Shown: in pieces, positions 42,067 to 50,926 of the stretch
Position numbering within the stretch: the first letter of the stretch is position 1
Layout of the letters: the number at the start of each line of letters is the position of its first letter
NCBI RefSeq assembly: GCF_009674605.1
Contig: NZ_WKJO01000001.1
Span: forward strand, 1,240,001 to 1,304,000
Reading direction: 5' to 3'
Length of the DNA stretch: 64,000 nucleotides
From: Haloferax litoreum
Lineage (GTDB): Archaea > Halobacteriota > Halobacteria > Halobacteriales > Haloferacaceae
Notes under the pieces: generated by a model
The model's input: the letters and a program-made list of their open reading frames with translations, nothing else
Databases searched by the model: none
Told to the model about the DNA's origin: nothing
Translations under genes and position numbers: made by a program

Positions 42067-43452
42067 ATGATTGACAGACAAGTGCTCCGCGACGAACCGG
42101 AGCGAATCCGCGATGCACTCGAGGCACGCGGCATGGAGGACGTGGACCTCGACCACATCCTCGACGTGTACGACGAGTGGCGCTCGCTGAAAGCCGAAGG
42201 CGACAATCTCCGACACGAGCGCAACGAGGTCAGCCAGAAGATTGGAACCCTGAAACAGGAAGGCAAAGACGAGGAGGCTCAGGAAGCCATCGAGCGCTCG
42301 GGCGAACTCAAAGCCGAACTGCAAGAACTCGAAGAGCGTAGCGCGGACCTCGAATCGGAACTCGACCACGCGCTCCTCGAACTGCCGAACATTCCGAACG
42401 AGTCGGTCCCGCTCGGGACGGACGAATCGGACAACGAGGAAGTCCAACGCGTCGGATTCGACGACCTGCGCGAACTCCCCGACGAGGTGACGCCGCACTA
42501 CGAACTCGGCGAGCAACTCGATATCATCGACGAGGCACGCGCCGCGAAGACGACCGGGTCGGGCTTTTACTTCCTCAAGGGAGAGGGCGCGATGCTCGAA
42601 CACGCGCTTATCCAGTTCATGCTGGACGTCCACCGCGAACAGGAGTACGTGGACCTCTTCCCACCGATTCCGGTCAAGACCACGTCGATGGAGGGGACCG
42701 GTCAACTGCCGAAGTTCGCCGAGGACGCCTACCGAATCGGCGGGTCGGAGACCGAAGACTACGAGGACGACGACCTGTGGCTGTGTCCCACCGCCGAGGT
42801 GCCGGTCACGAACATGTACCGCGACGAAATCCTCCTGAAGGACGACCTGCCGCTGAAGCACCAGGCGTACACGCCGAACTTCCGGCAGGAGGCGGGTGAA
42901 CACGGAACCGAGACTCGCGGCATCGTTCGCGTCCACCAGTTCAACAAGGTCGAACTCGTCAACTTCGTCGAACCCGACGAGTCGTACGACCGCCTCGAAG
43001 CCCTCGTCGACGAAGCGGCTGAGGTCCTCGAGCGACTCGGCCTCCCGTACCGCGTGCTCTCGCTCTGTACCGGCGACCTCACGTTCGCGTCGGCGAAGAC
43101 GTACGACCTCGAAGTGTGGGCACCCGGCACCGAGTCGGACGACAGTCCCGACGGCATGGGTGGCCGGTGGCTCGAAGTCTCGTCGGCCTCGAACTTCGAG
43201 GACTTCCAGGCTCGCCGCGCAGGCCTGCGCTACCGACCCGAGCGACACGAGTCGGCGGAGTACCTCCACACGCTCAACGCGTCGGGGACCGCTGTCGGCC
43301 GCGTGATGGTCGCACTCCTCGAATACTACCAGAACGAAGACGGCACCGTCGACGTGCCGGAAGCGCTCCAACCCTACATGGGTGGCCGCGAGGTCATCGA
43401 AGGCCACGAACCCGTCGGCGAGGCAGCAGTCGGCGCTGGCAAGAAAGACTGA
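42067..43452 (+). CDS. serS: Seryl-tRNA synthetase
   Basis: 461 residues of the bacterial-type class II enzyme: N-terminal tRNA-binding coiled coil (about 25-105, GDNLRHERNEVSQKIG ... ELKAELQELEERSADLE), motif 1 region (AMLEHALIQFMLDVH), motif 2 RQEAGEHGTETRGIVRVHQFNKVE, and motif 3 GRVMVALLEYYQ. It charges tRNA-Ser and tRNA-Sec-type substrates with serine. The GSGFYFLKGEGAMLE loop and the TEVPVTNMYRDE-like TAEVPVTNMYRDEIL motif are standard. Compact gene with AT-rich TATA-like CGATTTTGC about 30 bases upstream. Confidence 0.97.
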   Translation: MIDRQVLRDEPERIRDALEARGMEDVDLDHILDVYDEWRSLKAEGDNLRHERNEVSQKIGTLKQEGKDEEAQEAIERSGELKAELQELEERSADLESELDHALLELPNIPNESVPLGTDESDNEEVQRVGFDDLRELPDEVTPHYELGEQLDIIDEARAAKTTGSGFYFLKGEGAMLEHALIQFMLDVHREQEYVDLFPPIPVKTTSMEGTGQLPKFAEDAYRIGGSETEDYEDDDLWLCPTAEVPVTNMYRDEILLKDDLPLKHQAYTPNFRQEAGEHGTETRGIVRVHQFNKVELVNFVEPDESYDRLEALVDEAAEVLERLGLPYRVLSLCTGDLTFASAKTYDLEVWAPGTESDDSPDGMGGRWLEVSSASNFEDFQARRAGLRYRPERHESAEYLHTLNASGTAVGRVMVALLEYYQNEDGTVDVPEALQPYMGGREVIEGHEPVGEAAVGAGKKD

Positions 43453-43493
43453 GTCGCCGTCGCATCTTCTCGCTCTCCCGCTTCTGCACGTTG

Positions 43494-45155
43494 TTACCCG
43501 GTTCCCGGGTCGAACACCCAGAGCATACTCGGTTGCCGGAGACCGGAGTCTTCACCGACGATGACCCGGCCGTCGGGCATGACGACGAGATTGTCCGGGT
43601 TCGAGAGGACGCGCGCGTCGTCGCCGTCGTCGGTGGAACACGACTCACACGCGAGGCCCGTCGGTCCACCGACGAGGGCCGGTTCCATCCGACTCACGTC
43701 GTAATCGTCGCCGAGGCGCATCCGATAGACCGCCCCGTAGTCGTTCTGTTCGAGGTCGATGTGGTCTCGCCCGTCGACCATCGCCTCGTTTATCTCTGCC
43801 ATCGCGACGTAGGCGTACTCGCCGGGTTCCACGCCCGCGCGGACGTTGATTCCCTCCATCTTCCGGAACTCGACAGTGGCACCCAGAGCACCGGCGGCCT
43901 TTCGCGATTCGAGGAACGCGACTCTGTCGTCGCTGGCGTCGCCGTCGGCCCACGCCTGAATCTCCCCGTCGGTGATGTAGGAGTTCTCGCCGTCGGCGTA
44001 GTCGTCTTGCGTGATGCCGTCGTACTCGGCAATCCACGCCTCGATTTGGTCGTTCGTCCCGTGGGCGAGTCGCACCCACTCGATGTCGAACCCAGTGGTC
44101 GTGACGTCCTCGCTGTCGTCTTGCGACACCTTTGCGGCGAAGAGCGTTCCGGCGGAGAGGTCACCCGGTTCGTCTGCGATAAATTTGAAGAAGGCTGTCG
44201 CAACCTCGTCGTCGGTGAGATAGACGGTTCGCTCGTCGGGCATCACGACGGCGTTCTCGTGTGCGAACCGACCCATGCTGAAGTGTTTGACCGGCGTCGG
44301 TGAGTCCGCCTTCGGGTCGGTAATCTCGACGATGTAGCCGTAGCGATACGGGTTCGGGTAGTAACCGAGGTACTTCGCGAGGTTCTCCACGTCGTCTATC
44401 GTCTCGTAGGATGGATTGTTCCACTCGCGGGTGTCGGCGAACATGAGTTCCTCCGAGGAGAGCGGTGTCCCCCACGGCGAGACGGTGCCGAAGCAGTTGA
44501 ACCACGTTCCTTCGACGGCTTCGAAGTCGAGGTTCATCCCGTCGACGACTTCCCAGTCGCGTTCGCCCGACGGGTCTTCGAGGCGTAACCGCGACACCAT
44601 TCCGGGGTGGTCCTCCCAGTCGGTGAAGAGGTATCCCTCGGTGTCGCTCACGGGGACGAATCCGTTGAAGTCGGGGTTGATTGCGGTGGTCAGTGGTTCG
44701 CCGTCGGGCGAGAAGGGGACACCGAGCGCTCTCGCGTCGCCAATCTCGTCCCCGCCGTTTGCGAGGACTTTGTACTCGCCGACGGCGGTTTCGACGGACT
44801 TCGATGGGTCGTCAGGAACCGGGACGCTCTCGAAGTCGAACGGCAGGGAGTTCATATCGTACTTCGTGACGACGCCGACTGCCCCCGTGGCGAACGGGGG
44901 GTCGTTCCCGTGGTCCGGGTGCTGGACGTTGAAGAAGAAATGGCCGTCATCGCTGAGGAACAGACCGGTGAACTCGGCACCGGTGACGGTCGTCGCGAGA
45001 CGCCGAAGGGACGGTTCACGCGGTGGTCTCGGTGTCCCCGTCGTTTCAGTGGCAGTCTCCCGGGTGCTCGTGCTGGGAGATGTTCCGCCACACCCGGCGA
45101 GCGACGCTGCCACGGCGGTGGCGACGAACGCTCGTCTCGTGAACTTCTCGCGCAT
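43494..45155 (-). CDS. Tat-exported PhoX-type phosphatase (DUF839) lipoprotein
   Basis: 553 residues. TRRAFVATAVAASLAGC gives a twin-arginine signal and lipobox. The body has the PhoX/DUF839 blade pattern: GLFLSDDGHFFFNVQHPDHGN, FSMGRFAHENAVVMPDERTVYLTDDE, EWVRLAHGTNDQIEAW, FRKMEGINVRAGVEPGEYAYVAMAEIN, ESCSTDDGDDARVLSNPDNLVVMPDGRVIVGEDS. PhoX enzymes are extracellular Ca/Fe alkaline phosphatases that free phosphate from esters. The acidic active-site residues of the family appear in those blocks, but activity is inferred. Convergent with serS, whose stop is 42 bases from this stop. Confidence 0.85.
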   Translation of the reverse strand: MREKFTRRAFVATAVAASLAGCGGTSPSTSTRETATETTGTPRPPREPSLRRLATTVTGAEFTGLFLSDDGHFFFNVQHPDHGNDPPFATGAVGVVTKYDMNSLPFDFESVPVPDDPSKSVETAVGEYKVLANGGDEIGDARALGVPFSPDGEPLTTAINPDFNGFVPVSDTEGYLFTDWEDHPGMVSRLRLEDPSGERDWEVVDGMNLDFEAVEGTWFNCFGTVSPWGTPLSSEELMFADTREWNNPSYETIDDVENLAKYLGYYPNPYRYGYIVEITDPKADSPTPVKHFSMGRFAHENAVVMPDERTVYLTDDEVATAFFKFIADEPGDLSAGTLFAAKVSQDDSEDVTTTGFDIEWVRLAHGTNDQIEAWIAEYDGITQDDYADGENSYITDGEIQAWADGDASDDRVAFLESRKAAGALGATVEFRKMEGINVRAGVEPGEYAYVAMAEINEAMVDGRDHIDLEQNDYGAVYRMRLGDDYDVSRMEPALVGGPTGLACESCSTDDGDDARVLSNPDNLVVMPDGRVIVGEDSGLRQPSMLWVFDPGTG

Positions 45156-45292
45156 CTCTTCTATATTGGTTGCACCACTGATAGTTGTGTGGCCGACCGT
45201 TCCGACTGGACGGCAATTCGATACGGTGTCGTGACGAATCGACCAGCGTCAGCGTTGGCGGGTGACCGGTGGAGAATCGGTCGTTGAGAAGT

Positions 45293-45640
45293 TCAGTTCG
45301 GCGAGCGCGTGAACGTCCGCAACTCCGCTAGCTTACCGTCACGGGCGCGAAAGCGGTCCAAGAAGACGAACAGTTCGTCCCCCGCACTGTCTTCGAGGTG
45401 GCCTCGGACGACGATTTCGTCGTCTGACTTCGACTGGATGTACCGGTCGATGACGTGTGTCGTGTCTGTTCGCGGTCGGTCGTCGCGCATGAACGAGACG
45501 AACTCGTCGCGCCCGTCGAGTGTCATGTCTCCTCGGTGCTGGACGAAGTCCGGGTCGAGGAGGTCCCGGAGTGCGTCGTACCCGTGTTCGTCTACCGCCG
45601 TGTAATACTGCCGCGCCAGATACGTCGCGTCGGGGTGCAC
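45293..45640 (-). CDS. SnoaL-like NTF2-fold protein
   Basis: 115 residues starting with GTG at 45640. NTF2-like cone-fold pattern: [52 protein letters not shown]..., [52 protein letters not shown]. Members bind small ligands or act as isomerases/hydratases; no catalytic dyad can be fixed here. Divergent from tsr3, sharing the 122 bases between them. Confidence 0.75.
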   Translation of the reverse strand: MHPDATYLARQYYTAVDEHGYDALRDLLDPDFVQHRGDMTLDGRDEFVSFMRDDRPRTDTTHVIDRYIQSKSDDEIVVRGHLEDSAGDELFVFLDRFRARDGKLAELRTFTRSPN

Positions 45641-45762
45641 GGGTTGCCTTCGTGTCCGAGTCAGAAGAATCCGACGCCGGAACTGGATTTGTCGTGGTCA
45701 CGAGGGACGCTTCTTCACGTCGCCTTCGAGACGCTTTTCTCGCACACCCACGTACCCCGAGT

Positions 45763-46260
45763 GTGGACCTGCACGTTCGATACGAGGGTGACGACGACCC
45801 GAAGAAGTGCACGGCGAAGAAACTCGAACGGTTCGACATGGCGGCCCTCCACGGGTCGGACCGGGCGACGCCGTACGGAGTCGTCCTCAACCCCCACGCC
45901 GACAAAGCACTGTCGCCCGCCGACAAGGATACCAGCGCACTCGTCGCGCTCGATTGCTCGTGGGAGTCGGCCGGGGAAGCGATGTTCTCGCTCCCCGGCG
46001 AACACCGCGCACTCCCGTATCTCGTCGCCGCCAACCCGGTCAACTTCGGCCGCCCGATGCAACTGACGACTGTCGAAGCGCTAGCCGCCGCACTCGTCAT
46101 CTTCGGCGAGAAACCGCAGGCCGAAGAGATTCTCTCGAAGTTCCGCTGGGGTCACACCTTCCTCGAACTCAACGAAGAACCGCTCCGTCGCTACAGCGAG
46201 TGTGCAGACTCGACGGAAGTCGTCGAGGTGCAACGAGAGTACCTCGAACGCGGAGAGTAG
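45763..46260 (+). CDS. tsr3: 16S rRNA aminocarboxypropyltransferase Tsr3 (DUF367)
   Basis: 165 residues starting with GTG at 45763 ([17 protein letters not shown]...). The family signature [14 protein letters not shown], then [53 protein letters not shown] and [13 protein letters not shown] are all present. Tsr3 transfers the aminocarboxypropyl group from SAM to m1(Psi) in helix 31 of small-subunit rRNA. The chosen start matches the family's short N-terminus and a TATA-like CTTTTCT at about -27; a longer in-frame extension to 45520 would run into the divergent NTF2-like gene. Confidence 0.9.
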   Translation: MDLHVRYEGDDDPKKCTAKKLERFDMAALHGSDRATPYGVVLNPHADKALSPADKDTSALVALDCSWESAGEAMFSLPGEHRALPYLVAANPVNFGRPMQLTTVEALAAALVIFGEKPQAEEILSKFRWGHTFLELNEEPLRRYSECADSTEVVEVQREYLERGE

Positions 46261-46287
46261 ACGACGGCTCTGTCGACACCCTGTTCT

Positions 46288-46650
46288 TCAGTCTTTCACC
46301 CACGCCCCGAGCGCCCCCGCCAGTGCGCTGTCGATGGCGAAGATAAGCGTCAGGACGATGCCGAGGACGAACACCCCGAGGCCACCGAAGAGACTTCCGA
46401 GTGGCCCACCGGCGAGTCCGACGAGGCCACCGAGGAATGCGGCGAACAGACTCACGACGATACCGGAGATGGACCCGGCGACGAGGCCGTTCCACGCGCC
46501 GTTCCCGAGGGTCCCGCCGGCGAGGTAGCCAGTGGCGAACCCGCCGATGAGTCCAGCACCGATTTGGCCGACAATCGGAACGGTGAGGCCGCCAGCACCG
46601 ACGACGAGCATGATGACGAACCCGACACCGACCGCCTTCCAGTCAGTCAT
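46288..46650 (-). CDS. DUF5518-type small membrane protein
   Basis: 120 residues from ATG 46650 (MTDWKAVGVGFVIML...). Glycine-rich hydrophobic helices in close succession: VIMLVVGAGGLTVPIVGQIG, GLIGGFATGYLAGG, NGLVAGSISGIVVSLFAAFLGG, and GLGVFVLGIVLTLIFAIDSALAGALG. This is the known haloarchaeal DUF5518 pattern, function unknown. A much longer in-frame extension upstream to 47535 lies antisense to the NOG1 gene and is discarded. Confidence 0.8.
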   Translation of the reverse strand: MTDWKAVGVGFVIMLVVGAGGLTVPIVGQIGAGLIGGFATGYLAGGTLGNGAWNGLVAGSISGIVVSLFAAFLGGLVGLAGGPLGSLFGGLGVFVLGIVLTLIFAIDSALAGALGAWVKD

Positions 46651-46830
46651 ACACCGAGGTACCGCGTCATCACGTAAGAACCTCGTGGCGGTTCGGGCCT
46701 CCAGTTCGCCACCGACGTGGGTCTTCGACGGTGCAGAACCGTGCGGATGACCTGCACGGCTAATTCGCGTCACGAGGCGGCGAAACCCAAACAAACGCGC
46801 TTTTACGCCTCCGCCTTGTAGCCGAGTGCA

Positions 46831-47808
46831 ATGATTTTCGAGTCTCTCCCGACCACGCCCCGGTCGGACGAACTCATCGACAAGGCCTTTTCGCGGGCCG
46901 CACGCGCGGGGCGAGCGAAGCAGAACAAGTTGGAGGCTCAGCAGTCGATGCTCCAGACGGCGTCGAACATCCTCTCGGACAACCTCGAGAACGTCGTCGT
47001 CGAGTGGCCGGACTTCGAACTGGTCGACCCCTTCTACTACGAACTCGCCGACGCCATCGTCGACGTCGACGAGGTTCGAAAGAGTCTCTCCGAGATTATG
47101 TGGGCATCGCGGCAAATCGACAACCTCGCCCGTGAGTACCAGCCGAAACTCCGCAAGACGGACGCCGACCTCGCGCGCAAGCACCGCAAGCAGGCGTTCG
47201 CCCGCATGGCCAGCGTCGTCGAAGAAGTCGAAGACGACCTGCTCCGTATCGGCGAGGCACGCGACGCCCTGAAGGGCCTCCCGGACATCCGCCCCGACGA
47301 ACCAGCCATCGTCGTCGCCGGCTATCCGAACGTCGGGAAGTCGTCGTTCGTCAACGACGTGACCCGCGCGTCGAACGAGATTGCCCGCTACCCGTTCACG
47401 ACGAAGGGCGTCCAAATCGGTCACTTCGACCGCGACCGCATCCGGTACCAGATTATCGATACGCCCGGTCTCCTCGACCGGCCGGAAGACGAGCGAAACG
47501 ACATCGAGCGGCAGGCCGTCAGTGCCCTCGAACACCTCGCGGACGCCGTCATCTTCGTCGCCGACGCGAGCGAAGAGTGTGGCTACCCTATCGAGTCACA
47601 ACTCGAACTCCGCGACGCCGTGAAGGCACGCTTCGAAGAGCGGAACATCCCAGTCCTCACTGTCTGTAACAAGAGCGACCGCTCGACGGACATGGAAGCC
47701 GACCTGTACATGAGTGTCGAGACGGGCGAGAACGTCGACGCCGTCCTCGCCGCCGCCGCGGACGCCGTCGGGTTCGACCCCGACATCCCACCGTCGCGGA
47801 ACGAGTAG
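46831..47808 (+). CDS. NOG1-type nucleolar-like GTPase
   Basis: 325 residues. An N-terminal helical bundle (about 1-160) contains the family's basic, AKQNKLEAQQSMLQTASN-type helix. The GTPase domain follows: G1 GYPNVGKSS (about 169-177), G2 PFTTKGVQIGHF, G3 DTPGLLDRPEDERNDIE, G4 NKSD. NOG1 is a ribosome assembly GTPase associated with the 50S/60S subunit in archaea and eukaryotes. TATA-like GCTTTTACG lies at 46799-46807. Single gene. Confidence 0.92.
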   Translation: MIFESLPTTPRSDELIDKAFSRAARAGRAKQNKLEAQQSMLQTASNILSDNLENVVVEWPDFELVDPFYYELADAIVDVDEVRKSLSEIMWASRQIDNLAREYQPKLRKTDADLARKHRKQAFARMASVVEEVEDDLLRIGEARDALKGLPDIRPDEPAIVVAGYPNVGKSSFVNDVTRASNEIARYPFTTKGVQIGHFDRDRIRYQIIDTPGLLDRPEDERNDIERQAVSALEHLADAVIFVADASEECGYPIESQLELRDAVKARFEERNIPVLTVCNKSDRSTDMEADLYMSVETGENVDAVLAAAADAVGFDPDIPPSRNE

Positions 47809-47868
47809 TCGGGAACGTGATACTTTCTCCGTCGAATTCGGTTCTCACCGTTCGTCGCTTCGAGACCC

Positions 47869-48351
47869 TCACTCGAGTTGGATGAGTCTGAGGTGGAACG
47901 TCTCGTTCTGATACCGGACGTAGTGTCCGAAGCCAGACGATTCGGTATCGGAAGCGAACGAATCGAGTTCCTTCTGCACGTCGGATGCCTGTGACGTCGA
48001 GAGGGACACTGACTCGAACCCGTCGTCAGACGCACGCGCGGAATCGATGGCCCACTTGATGTTCTCCGGCGGTAGCGACGACGTGTTGTACTGCACCACT
48101 GTCGTGTTCTCAGGTATCGTTTCGACCACCGTCACTCGGAGTTTCACTTGACCACCGCCGACAGAGGAGAGCGTCGACGTCGTTGTCGATGGAGGAGTCG
48201 ATGTCGTCGGTGTCTCCGAAACGGGAGCAGTCGTCGGAGATTCAGTGGTCACTGTTTGTGCTGGTGTCTGGGTGAGGCCGTCACCGCTTCCGACACAGCC
48301 ACCGAGAAACAGTGCAGAGACAGTTAGCAAGAGGAGGGCAAAGTGGCGCAC
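47869..48351 (-). CDS. Sec-type lipoprotein of unknown function
   Basis: 160 residues starting with GTG at 48351. MRHFALLLLTVSALFLGGC is a Sec signal with lipobox (no twin arginine). A long Thr/Ser/Pro-rich spacer (QTPAQTVTTESPTT...) probably lifts a 90-residue domain above the S-layer. Within that domain are the strands QVKLRVTVVETIPENTTVVQY and FHLRLIQLE. No family is recognised. Convergent with the NOG1 gene. Confidence 0.7.
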   Translation of the reverse strand: MRHFALLLLTVSALFLGGCVGSGDGLTQTPAQTVTTESPTTAPVSETPTTSTPPSTTTSTLSSVGGGQVKLRVTVVETIPENTTVVQYNTSSLPPENIKWAIDSARASDDGFESVSLSTSQASDVQKELDSFASDTESSGFGHYVRYQNETFHLRLIQLE

Positions 48352-48521
48352 TGTCTTGGCTGACTAGTACAGTCGATAAGTACTTTCTGATGACACGAAT
48401 GGAGAAATGCGTCACTCGTGGTTCTCGGGCTGGGAAAATAGTAGAACCGTACGTGAGTGGTCTACGTACTGCTCCGGGTCTGTGGAGCGAGCGGTGGAGG
48501 GCCGAATCGGGGACTTTCGTC

Positions 48522-49262
48522 TTATTCTGCCGTGTAGACCATCTGAACCGTCGCGGAGACGGTCACGGGACCGGGTGTGAGTTCGGTCGGTGCGCCGGCA
48601 CTGGTGGTGCGGGCGGCGTCTTCAGCGTACGCGACGGGGTACGGTCTCGGGGAGTACCCACCGCCGACGTTCGCGGTGTGGACGCCCGTGATTTCGAGGT
48701 TGGCCGCGGCGGCGACGGTGTTGGCGTCAGCCTCTGCGGACTCGACGGCGTTCGTCAGGGCTTCGCTGCGGAGTTCGGCGCGCTTCTCGTCGGTGAGCGT
48801 GAAGAACACGCCGCGAATCTCGTCTGCGCCCGCGCCGACAGACAGGTCGATGACCTCACCGGCGCGGTCAGGAGCAACTTCGACGGTCAGCGTGTGGGCG
48901 GCGCGGTAGCCGACGAGTTCGCGCTCCTCACCGCCGTAGTTGTACTCGGGGTAGATGTGGAACCCACTGCTCTGGATTGCGTCCTCGGCGATGCCGGCGT
49001 CCGTGAGGGCCGTCCGAACGGCGGCCACGTCGTCGGCGACCATGCCACGGGCCTCGTCAGCGGAGTCGGCCGTCGCAGTCACGGCGATATTGACGACGGC
49101 GAGGTCAGACTCGGCGGTGACTTCGCCAGTTCCAGTGGTCGAGATGGTCGTCGCGTCTGTGCCATCTGAACTTCCTAGCGTCGTCTGGAGTGGTGCAGAG
49201 AGACACCCGGCGAGCAAGACGAGACCTGCGATGAGGAGTGGGGCGATGATGCGTCGTTTCAT
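48522..49262 (-). CDS. SIMPL-domain (DUF541) lipoprotein
   Basis: 246 residues from ATG 49262 (MKRRIIAPLLIAGLVLLAGC...). A Sec signal with lipobox is followed by the SIMPL pattern: ISTTGTGEVTAESDLAVVNIAVTATADSADEARGMVADDVAAVRTALTDAGIAEDAIQSSGFHIYPEYNY..., then ELVGYRAAHTLTVEV. SIMPL proteins (DUF541) are exported, oligomeric beta-alpha proteins of unclear role (stress or signalling). Start chosen from the signal peptide; an upstream start at 49307 would add 15 residues before it. Confidence 0.88.
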   Translation of the reverse strand: MKRRIIAPLLIAGLVLLAGCLSAPLQTTLGSSDGTDATTISTTGTGEVTAESDLAVVNIAVTATADSADEARGMVADDVAAVRTALTDAGIAEDAIQSSGFHIYPEYNYGGEERELVGYRAAHTLTVEVAPDRAGEVIDLSVGAGADEIRGVFFTLTDEKRAELRSEALTNAVESAEADANTVAAAANLEITGVHTANVGGGYSPRPYPVAYAEDAARTTSAGAPTELTPGPVTVSATVQMVYTAE

Positions 49263-49370
49263 ACCCTCTAGAGGACAGATGAGATATTCAATCCGCGTAA
49301 GAGACAAAGAACGATTGTACCTATCGAACCCGCCCGGTTCAGACTGCGAGTAAGCGCACGCTGTGAGTCG

Positions 49371-50675
49371 CTACTCGCTGACGGCGACGTAGCGGACTTC
49401 CACGTGCACTTCGTCCGCCGCCCACGGGGAGAGGGGGTCGGGTGCGACTTCGTTCACCCGTTCTGTGAGGACGGACTGGACGTCAGGTGGGTCGGTCCAC
49501 GGGTCGTGCCCGATGGTGACGACGACTGCTTCCGGTTCCTGTAGTGGCCCACTGTCGTATCTGACGTCTAACGCCAACAGGCGGGCGTCGGTGTCTGCGA
49601 GCACGTCTTCGATGGCCTCCTGTGCGTCGGTTTGGAACCCGGCGTTCCGGTACGTCGTGTACGTCACTGCTCCGAGGAACGACGACAGGACGAGCAACCC
49701 CATCCCGAGGGCGGCGATACGGATGATAGTCGTTCGCCGGGCCTCGCTCCGCCGAATCCAGCGCTCCGGCCGGTACCCCTGTTTCCAGAGGACACCGATG
49801 GCGACGAAGTTGACAGAGAGGATGTTCACCAACACGAGAATCGCCGACCCGACGACTGCTTCGGGTGCGCCCCACGCGAGGCCGATACCGACGACGGCCG
49901 TCGGCGGGACCAACGCCGCAGCAATCATGACGCCGACGAGTGCCGTCGAGACGCCAGACGAGAGGGAGATTGCGCCTGCGGCACCGGCACCCAACGCGAT
50001 TGCCAGCGAGAGGATGTCCGGCGCGAGTCGTTCGTCGACTTCGGGAATCGACAGCACCTCTCCGACCGACAGCGGGACGGCACCCGTCTCCTTCAGCAAG
50101 AAGGCGAACAGGGCGGCCGCACCGACGGCCAACACCCCGCCGAGCGCCTGTAACCGAACCCCCCTGACGAACATCTCGTCGTCGTCGACGACAGTGCCGA
50201 CGCTCGCGGCCATCGCGGGACCGACGAGGGGCGCGATGACCATCGACCCGACGACGACGGCGGGCGAGTTGAGGAGCAAGCCGGCGGTGGCGACGATTGC
50301 CGAGATGGCCGTCATGACGACGTACGTGGGCAGGGACGGAGCGAGGTCCGCCGCCTTCGACGCCAACTCCTCACGCGCGATTCTGTCGCCGTTCTCTTCG
50401 TCGTTCTCGTACTTCTCGACCAGTGCATCGAACCGCTTCGACGCCACTGTCTCGGCGTTCACGACGACGGTGTAGGCGTCGCGTTCGATGCCCGCATCCC
50501 GTAATCGCTGTAAGACTGGTTCGACCGCTTCCTTCGGAACTGGGAAGGTGACGACGGCGACGAAGTCGCGTCCCGACGATTCGTCAGAGACGGCGTAGTC
50601 CACGCCCTCCTCGTCGAGCGTTCGGAGGACCGTCTCTCGCTTCCCTGTCGGCACCAGCACCTGTACGAGTCGCAC
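49371..50675 (-). CDS. DUF389/TIGR00341-family membrane protein
   Basis: 434 residues starting with GTG. An N-terminal ACT-like cytoplasmic domain (MRLVQVLVPTGKRETVLRTLDEEGVDYAVSD..., AYTVVVNAETV) is followed by eight or so helices typical of the family: TAISAIVATAGLLLNSPAVVVGSMVIAPLVGPAMA, LLALVAAGAISLSSGVSTALVGVMIAAALVPPTAVVG. The GSMVIAPLVGP and AALVPPTAVVGIGLA blocks are its hallmark. Function unknown; possibly linked to transport or stress. An AT-rich 250-base region with the next locus's promoter lies upstream. Confidence 0.88.
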   Translation of the reverse strand: MRLVQVLVPTGKRETVLRTLDEEGVDYAVSDESSGRDFVAVVTFPVPKEAVEPVLQRLRDAGIERDAYTVVVNAETVASKRFDALVEKYENDEENGDRIAREELASKAADLAPSLPTYVVMTAISAIVATAGLLLNSPAVVVGSMVIAPLVGPAMAASVGTVVDDDEMFVRGVRLQALGGVLAVGAAALFAFLLKETGAVPLSVGEVLSIPEVDERLAPDILSLAIALGAGAAGAISLSSGVSTALVGVMIAAALVPPTAVVGIGLAWGAPEAVVGSAILVLVNILSVNFVAIGVLWKQGYRPERWIRRSEARRTTIIRIAALGMGLLVLSSFLGAVTYTTYRNAGFQTDAQEAIEDVLADTDARLLALDVRYDSGPLQEPEAVVVTIGHDPWTDPPDVQSVLTERVNEVAPDPLSPWAADEVHVEVRYVAVSE

Positions 50676-50888
50676 GCTCTCACGTCGCTCCCGGCGGCCA
50701 AATAAGCAGGGGGAAACGAGACAGGGGGTGTCGTTCCGTTGCCCCAGTCGCCGGCACTGGTCGCGATTAGATTCTTCGCGACCGAGAACACGCTGTTCGA
50801 GATGGTCGGTTCGGCAGAATGCCGCCTTCGAGATAGTGTCGTGATATCATTCCAATAGTTATGTGTAATTCGTCGAACGGTGAAAAAA

Positions 50889-50896
50889 GATTAACA
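50889..50896 (+). promoter_or_regulatory. TATA-like box of the tubulin-like operon
   Basis: AGATTAAC within GAAAAAAGATTAACATTTT, about 31-38 bases before the ATG at 50927. The 250-base gap 50676-50926 has no other feature I can recognise. Confidence 0.5.
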
Positions 50897-50926
50897 TTTT
50901 GACACGACCATCGTGTGACCGACACA

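Noticed and set aside
46288-47535. Long minus-strand frame of 415 codons continuing the DUF5518 gene
   Set aside because: Only its last 120 codons match a real protein (start 46650); the upstream part is antisense to the NOG1 GTPase.
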